The notes below the pieces were generated by a model. It was not told the origin of the DNA. It ran no database searches and worked only from the letters and a program-made list of their open reading frames with translations. Of a DNA stretch of 10,587 bases, positions 7,321-10,587 are shown piece after piece; the stretch's first letter is position 1; every line of letters begins with the position of its first letter. The stretch is from an uncultured Clostridia bacterium (GTDB lineage Bacteria > Bacillota > Clostridia > Christensenellales > Borkfalkiaceae), in contig CALVPW010000055.1 of assembly GCA_944354085.1 (NCBI GenBank), forward strand, positions 1 to 10,587. The letters run 5' to 3'. The position numbers and the translations under genes are program-made.

Positions 7321-7349
7321 TTGACAAATGTCCGCGGATAGGATACAAT
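7321..7349 (+). promoter_or_regulatory. Sigma-A-type promoter of acpP
   Basis: The -35 box TTGACA (7321-7326) is a perfect consensus match. After exactly 17 bases comes TACAAT (7344-7349), one base off the -10 consensus. Transcription should start near 7356, giving a leader of about 40 bases. The strength fits the high demand for acyl carrier protein. Confidence 0.88.
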
Positions 7350-7396
7350 ATGAATAAATATACGGCTCCGCACCGCGGGGCAGATTGGAGGATACT

Positions 7397-7624
7397 ATGT
7401 ACGAGAAAGTATGCAAAATGCTTGCCGATCAGCTTGATATTTCTGCCGATACGATCACGCCCGAGTCCGAAGTCGTCAAGGATCTCGGCGCCGATTCGCT
7501 CGACGTCGTCGAGCTCATGATGGCGCTGGAAGACGAATACGGCATCACCCTTCCCGACGGCGAAGTCGAGAACGTGAAAACGGTGCAGGATATCGTCAAC
7601 ATGATGGAAAAACTGCAAAAATAA
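7397..7624 (+). CDS. acpP: Acyl carrier protein
   Basis: The product has 75 residues and is strongly acidic, the normal size for AcpP. The 4'-phosphopantetheine attachment motif is LGADSLDVVELMMALE, with Ser34 as the modified residue and the following acidic helix II that docks to fatty-acid synthase enzymes. AcpP carries growing acyl chains in type II fatty-acid synthesis in the cytoplasm, supplying phospholipids. The start is ATG 7397, preceded by TTGGAGG (7385-7391) at 5 bases; a TTG in frame at 7385 lies inside the ribosome binding site and is not the start. The gene has its own promoter (7321-7349) and terminator (7631-7659), so it appears monocistronic, unlike the common placement in a fab or plsX-acpP-rnc cluster. 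Confidence 0.97.
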   Translation: MYEKVCKMLADQLDISADTITPESEVVKDLGADSLDVVELMMALEDEYGITLPDGEVENVKTVQDIVNMMEKLQK

Positions 7625-7630
7625 TGCGTA

Positions 7631-7659
7631 AAGACCCGCCGCATGGCGGGTCTTTTTTT
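7631..7659 (+). terminator. Rho-independent terminator of acpP
   Basis: AAGACCCGCC (7631-7640), loop GCAT, and GGCGGGTCTT (7645-7654) form a perfect 10-bp stem. A run of seven T (7653-7659) overlaps its end. It lies 7 bases after the acpP stop and isolates the acpP transcript from the topoisomerase operon. Confidence 0.96.
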
Positions 7660-7691
7660 GTGCGCCGGATCAAGGAACATATGCACAAATG

Positions 7692-7729
7692 CGGCAAAAA
7701 ACGCTAAATATTGCGTAAAAGGCTTGCCG
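7692..7729. repeat. Nested inverted repeats overlapping the topoisomerase -35 box
   Basis: CGGCAA (7692-7697) is the exact reverse complement of TTGCCG (7724-7729), which is the predicted -35 element. Between them lies an imperfect palindrome, ACGC-TAAATATT-GCGT (7701-7716). The two symmetry centres differ by two bases, so this is either a site for a regulator or a supercoiling-sensitive structure, or a chance arrangement in an AT-rich spacer. Confidence 0.3.
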
Positions 7730-7752
7730 TAGACCGCAAAATATGGTATAAT
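7724..7752 (+). promoter_or_regulatory. Extended -10 promoter of the type II topoisomerase operon
   Basis: TTGCCG (7724-7729) stands 17 bases before a perfect TATAAT (7747-7752). The TGG just before the -10 (7744-7746) makes an extended -10 element. A start near 7759 would leave a leader of about 37 bases before the ATG at 7796. Confidence 0.85.
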
Positions 7753-7795
7753 CGTTTTTGGTTATTCCAAGCATTTTACGGTTGAGAGGACGCTT

Positions 7796-9853
7796 ATGGC
7801 ACAACAGCATTACGACGCGGGCGATGTCACCATCCTCGAAGGGCTGGACGCGGTCCGTCTGCGCCCCGGGATGTATATCGGCTCAACGGGCTCGCGCGGG
7901 CTCCATCATATTTTGTGGGAGATCGTCGACAACGCCATCGACGAGGCGGCGAACGGCTATGCCGACAAGATCGAAGTCCGCCTGTACAAGGACGGGAGCG
8001 TCTCCGTCGAGGACAACGGGCGGGGCATCCCCACCGACATCCATCCCAAGACCAAAGTCTCGGGCGTGCAGGTCGTGTTCACGCAGCTGCATGCGGGCGG
8101 CAAGTTCGATGAGCATAACTATTCCTTTTCGGGCGGGCTGCACGGCGTGGGCGCTTCCGTGACGAACGCGCTCTCCAAATGGCTGAATGTGCGCGTCAAC
8201 AAAGAGGGCGACACGTGGGAGATGGGCTTCCGCTCCTATTACGACGAAAAGAAGCAGAAAGTCGAATCGGGCATCCCCGTCGCGCCCCTCAAAAAGACGG
8301 GCAAATGCGGCAAGGCGCACGGCACTTTGGTGCATTTCATGCCCGACGATACCGTCTTTTCCTCCGTGCAGTTCCAGCTCTCCACCGTGGAGCACCGTCT
8401 GCGCGAGCTCGCCTTCCTCAACATGGGGCTCACGATCACGCTCACCGACGAGCGCATCACGATGAACGAACACGCGGCGCAGGAAGGGGACGACGAGGTG
8501 CAGCAGCTCGACCTTCTCGGCGCGACGCAGCCCTATTCGGTGACGTACCGCTACGAGGGCGGCATCGCCGACTTTGCGGCGTACCTTAACGAGGGCAAGA
8601 ACAAGCTCTATCCGCAGCCCCTCTACTATAAAGGGGAGCGCGACGGCATCTTTGTGGAGTTTGCCATCCAGCACACGGGGGAGTTCACGGAAAACCTCTT
8701 TTCCTTCGTCAACAACATCCCCACGCCCGAGGGCGGCTTCCACGAGATGGGGTTCCGCGGCGGCATCACGCGCATGCTCAACGACTACGCCCGCGACAAC
8801 AAGCTCATCAAAGATAAAGATCCAAACTTCCTCGGCGACGACTTCCGCGAGGGCATCACGGCGGTGCTCTCCGTCAAGATGAAGAACGTACAGTTCGAGG
8901 GGCAGACCAAGACCAAGCTCGGCAATCCCGAGGCGCGCGCGCCCGTGGAGAGCGTGGTGGTGGAGGGGCTCCGCGAACTCGCTGCCGCCGCCAAGAACAA
9001 AAAGACGTTCGACGAGATCATCAAAAAGGCGCAGGGGGCGGCGCGTGTGCGCATCGCGGCGCGCCAAGCCAAAGATACGGCGCGCGCCAAAAACAGCATC
9101 GATTCGCTGCAGCTCGTGGGCAAGCTCGCCGCCTGCTCGGGGCGCAAACCCGAGCTCAACGAGCTGTTCATCGTCGAGGGCGATTCGGCGGGCGGCACCG
9201 CAAAACAGGCGCGGGTGCGGCAGTTTCAATCCATCCTTCCCCTGCGCGGAAAACCGCTCAACGTCGAAAAAAAGCGGCTCGATCAGGTGCTCGCCAACGA
9301 GGAGATCCGTACCATCATCTCGGCGCTCGGCGCGGGTGTGGGGAACGATTTCAACCTCGATAAGCTCAATTATCACAAAGTCATCATCCTTTCGGATGCC
9401 GACCAGGACGGTTTCCATATCCGCTGCATCCTGCTCACCTTCTTTTTCCGCTACATGCGCCCCCTCGTGAACGCGGGGCACGTGTACATCGGCATGCCGC
9501 CCCTGTATAAGGTGTACAAACAAAACGGCAGCGCGGAGGAGTACGCTTACGACGAGGAGGAGCTGCAGCAGAAGATCGAAAAAGTCGGGCGCGGCTATCT
9601 CGTCCAGCGCTACAAAGGGCTGGGCGAAATGAGCGCCGAACAGCTCTGGCGGACGACGATGGATCCCATGCGGCGCAACCTCACGCAGGTGACCATCGAG
9701 GACGCCGTCGCGGCGGAGGACATGATCACCACGCTCATGGGCGACAGGGTGGAAGGCAGAAAGGAATTTTTGAACAGAAACGCCAACTTCAACAAAGAGG
9801 ACGCGTTCATGGACAAAGTCAAATTCAAAAAGGAGGCGGACGATGAAGAGTGA
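7796..9853 (+). CDS. parE: Type IIA DNA topoisomerase subunit B (ParE/GyrB family, probably topoisomerase IV ParE-like)
   Basis: The product has 685 residues, slightly longer than the usual 635-655. ATG 7796 follows GAGAGGA (7784-7790). The GHKL ATPase domain shows E42 and N46 (EIVDNAIDEA), DNGRGIP (73-79) and SGGLHGVGAS (112-121), with QTKTKLGN further on. The TOPRIM domain has EGDSAGG (E461 onward) and the metal-binding triad DADQDG (D534, D536, D538), then the YKGLGEM and DPMRR motifs near the C-terminus. It is the ATP-driven subunit that pairs with the DNA-cleaving A subunit encoded next. I prefer ParE to GyrB because no dnaA-dnaN-recF genes precede it, TOPRIM reads GGTAKQ rather than the common GGSAKQ, and the partner resembles the second, ParC-like subunit of Clostridia. 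Family-only naming is certain; the ParE/GyrB split is not. Confidence 0.9.
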   Translation: MAQQHYDAGDVTILEGLDAVRLRPGMYIGSTGSRGLHHILWEIVDNAIDEAANGYADKIEVRLYKDGSVSVEDNGRGIPTDIHPKTKVSGVQVVFTQLHAGGKFDEHNYSFSGGLHGVGASVTNALSKWLNVRVNKEGDTWEMGFRSYYDEKKQKVESGIPVAPLKKTGKCGKAHGTLVHFMPDDTVFSSVQFQLSTVEHRLRELAFLNMGLTITLTDERITMNEHAAQEGDDEVQQLDLLGATQPYSVTYRYEGGIADFAAYLNEGKNKLYPQPLYYKGERDGIFVEFAIQHTGEFTENLFSFVNNIPTPEGGFHEMGFRGGITRMLNDYARDNKLIKDKDPNFLGDDFREGITAVLSVKMKNVQFEGQTKTKLGNPEARAPVESVVVEGLRELAAAAKNKKTFDEIIKKAQGAARVRIAARQAKDTARAKNSIDSLQLVGKLAACSGRKPELNELFIVEGDSAGGTAKQARVRQFQSILPLRGKPLNVEKKRLDQVLANEEIRTIISALGAGVGNDFNLDKLNYHKVIILSDADQDGFHIRCILLTFFFRYMRPLVNAGHVYIGMPPLYKVYKQNGSAEEYAYDEEELQQKIEKVGRGYLVQRYKGLGEMSAEQLWRTTMDPMRRNLTQVTIEDAVAAEDMITTLMGDRVEGRKEFLNRNANFNKEDAFMDKVKFKKEADDEE

Positions 9854-10587
9854 AGAAAAGAAGCAGGAGCCGCAGGGCACCCTGTTCGTCACCCCGCTCG
9901 AAGAGGTCCTGCCCTCCGCCATGCTCCCGTATGCGGAGTTCGTCATCCTCGACCGCGCGCTGCCCCGCGTCGAAGACGGGTTGAAGCCCGTGCAGCGGCG
10001 TATCCTGTATACCATGTTCGAGATGGGGCTCACGCCCGATAAGCCGCACAAAAAGTCGGCGCGCATCGTGGGCGACTGCATGGGCAAATATCACCCGCAC
10101 GGCGACTCGTCGGTGTACGATGCGATGGTCCGCATGGCGCAGGATTTCAATATGGGCAGGACGCTCGTCAACGGGCACGGGAACTTTGGTTCGGTAGACG
10201 GTGACCCCGCCGCCGCGATGCGCTATACCGAGGCGCGTCTGGAACCGCTCGCGCTCGAACTTCTGCGCGATCTCGATAAGAACACCGTTCCATTTTCGCT
10301 CAACTTCGACGATTCGTTAAAAGAGCCCGATATGCTTCCCGGGCGTTTCCCCAATCTGCTGGTGAACGGGGCGTCGGGCATTGCGGTGGGGCTTGCGACC
10401 AACATCCCGCCCCACAACCTCGGCGAGGTCATCGACGGCGTCGTCGCCTACATCGACCATCCCAACATCAAATTCAACGAGATGCTCCGCTACATCCCCG
10501 CGCCCGATTTTCCCACGGGCGGGTATATCATCGCCAACGAGCTCAACCAGGCGTACAAGACGGGCAAGGGGCGCATCATCCTCCGCG
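9843..10587 (+). CDS. parC: Type IIA DNA topoisomerase subunit A (ParC/GyrA family), 3' partial
   Basis: ATG 9843 lies inside the end of the subunit B gene (11-base overlap) and has AAAAAGGAGG (9827-9836) 6 bases upstream. The frame stays open to the window end, giving 248 residues of an expected 700-850. DGLKPVQRRILYTM, KSARIVGD, YHPHGDSSVYDAMVRMAQDF and GNFGSVDGD lead to the catalytic tyrosine Y128 in AAMRYTEA, preceded by R127. LPGRFPNLLVNGASGIAVG and ATNIPPHNLGEVIDG follow. Y128 forms the transient phosphotyrosyl bond with DNA during strand passage. The quinolone-determining positions are wild type (S89 and D93, matching E. coli GyrA S83 and D87). The sequence mixes GyrA-like (KKSARIVG, GHGNFGS) and ParC-like (VQRR, DSSVY) features, so without the C-terminal GyrA box the ParC name is a preference, not proof. 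Confidence 0.9.
   Translation, partial: MKSEEKKQEPQGTLFVTPLEEVLPSAMLPYAEFVILDRALPRVEDGLKPVQRRILYTMFEMGLTPDKPHKKSARIVGDCMGKYHPHGDSSVYDAMVRMAQDFNMGRTLVNGHGNFGSVDGDPAAAMRYTEARLEPLALELLRDLDKNTVPFSLNFDDSLKEPDMLPGRFPNLLVNGASGIAVGLATNIPPHNLGEVIDGVVAYIDHPNIKFNEMLRYIPAPDFPTGGYIIANELNQAYKTGKGRIILR

Noticed and set aside
7385..7396. TTG start for acpP four codons upstream
   Set aside because: The TTG is the first part of the TTGGAGG ribosome binding site for ATG 7397, which gives the normal ACP N-terminus.
7350..7400. Possible leader peptide starting at ATG 7350
   Set aside because: The ATG lies next to the -10 box, before the expected transcription start, so it would not be in the mRNA; no ribosome binding site precedes it.
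7883..10087. Open frame of 734 codons on the minus strand opposite the topoisomerase genes
   Set aside because: It lies antisense to strongly conserved subunit B and A sequence. Its translation is low-complexity and rich in His, Arg, Asp and Val, as expected from the reverse of GC-rich codons, and shows no recognisable domain.
10092..10121. Quinolone-resistance substitution in the A subunit
   Set aside because: The decisive positions are Ser89 and Asp93 in HPHGDSSVYD, the normal susceptible residues.

Overview
All eight genes in this 10.6 kb window are on the + strand. The DNA is GC-rich, with strong GGAGG-type ribosome binding sites, sigma-A-type promoters and one clean intrinsic terminator. 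The protein families and gene orders point to Bacillota, class Clostridia, probably a high-GC gut-type lineage: a U32 hydroxylase/peptidase next to mutS2, a YlxY/PdaB-like deacetylase followed by an M16 peptidase, and a Clostridia-type ParE-ParC pair. This assignment is inference; nothing in the window fixes a genus. There is no mobile element, CRISPR array, rRNA or tRNA that I can support. This is a chromosomal housekeeping region and I do not see a new multi-gene defence or biosynthetic system.

Positions 1-7269 look like one long operon of six genes: a U32-family protein (5' end outside the window), mutS2, a membrane-anchored polysaccharide deacetylase-like protein, an M16 zinc peptidase, a family-6-type (hypoxanthine/uracil) DNA glycosylase, and an AlkD-type alkylpurine DNA glycosylase. 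Three of its five junctions are start/stop overlaps (1751-1754, 6116-6119, 6595-6598). The other two gaps are 48 and 31 bases. Three of the six products act on DNA (MutS2 and two base-excision glycosylases), so the cluster has a DNA-maintenance flavour mixed with envelope and proteolysis genes.

Positions 7270-7659 form a separate unit. They hold an 18-base palindrome, a near-consensus promoter (TTGACA-17-TACAAT), the acyl carrier protein gene acpP, and a strong intrinsic terminator.

Positions 7660-10587 hold an extended -10 promoter followed by the two subunits of a type IIA topoisomerase, overlapping by 11 bases. I read them as a topoisomerase IV-like ParE/ParC pair, although a gyrase label cannot be excluded without the ParC/GyrA C-terminus, which lies beyond the window.

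The points most worth a second look are: a hairpin that would bury the ribosome binding site and start codon of the deacetylase gene; a MutS2 whose Smr-domain LDLR motif and Walker B/D-loop depart from the usual sequence; a deacetylase whose first catalytic Asp is Asn; the unexplained palindrome upstream of acpP; and two overlapping DNA glycosylase genes behind mutS2. The longest gene-free stretches are 127 bases (7270-7396) and 171 bases (7625-7795), both accounted for by regulatory sites.
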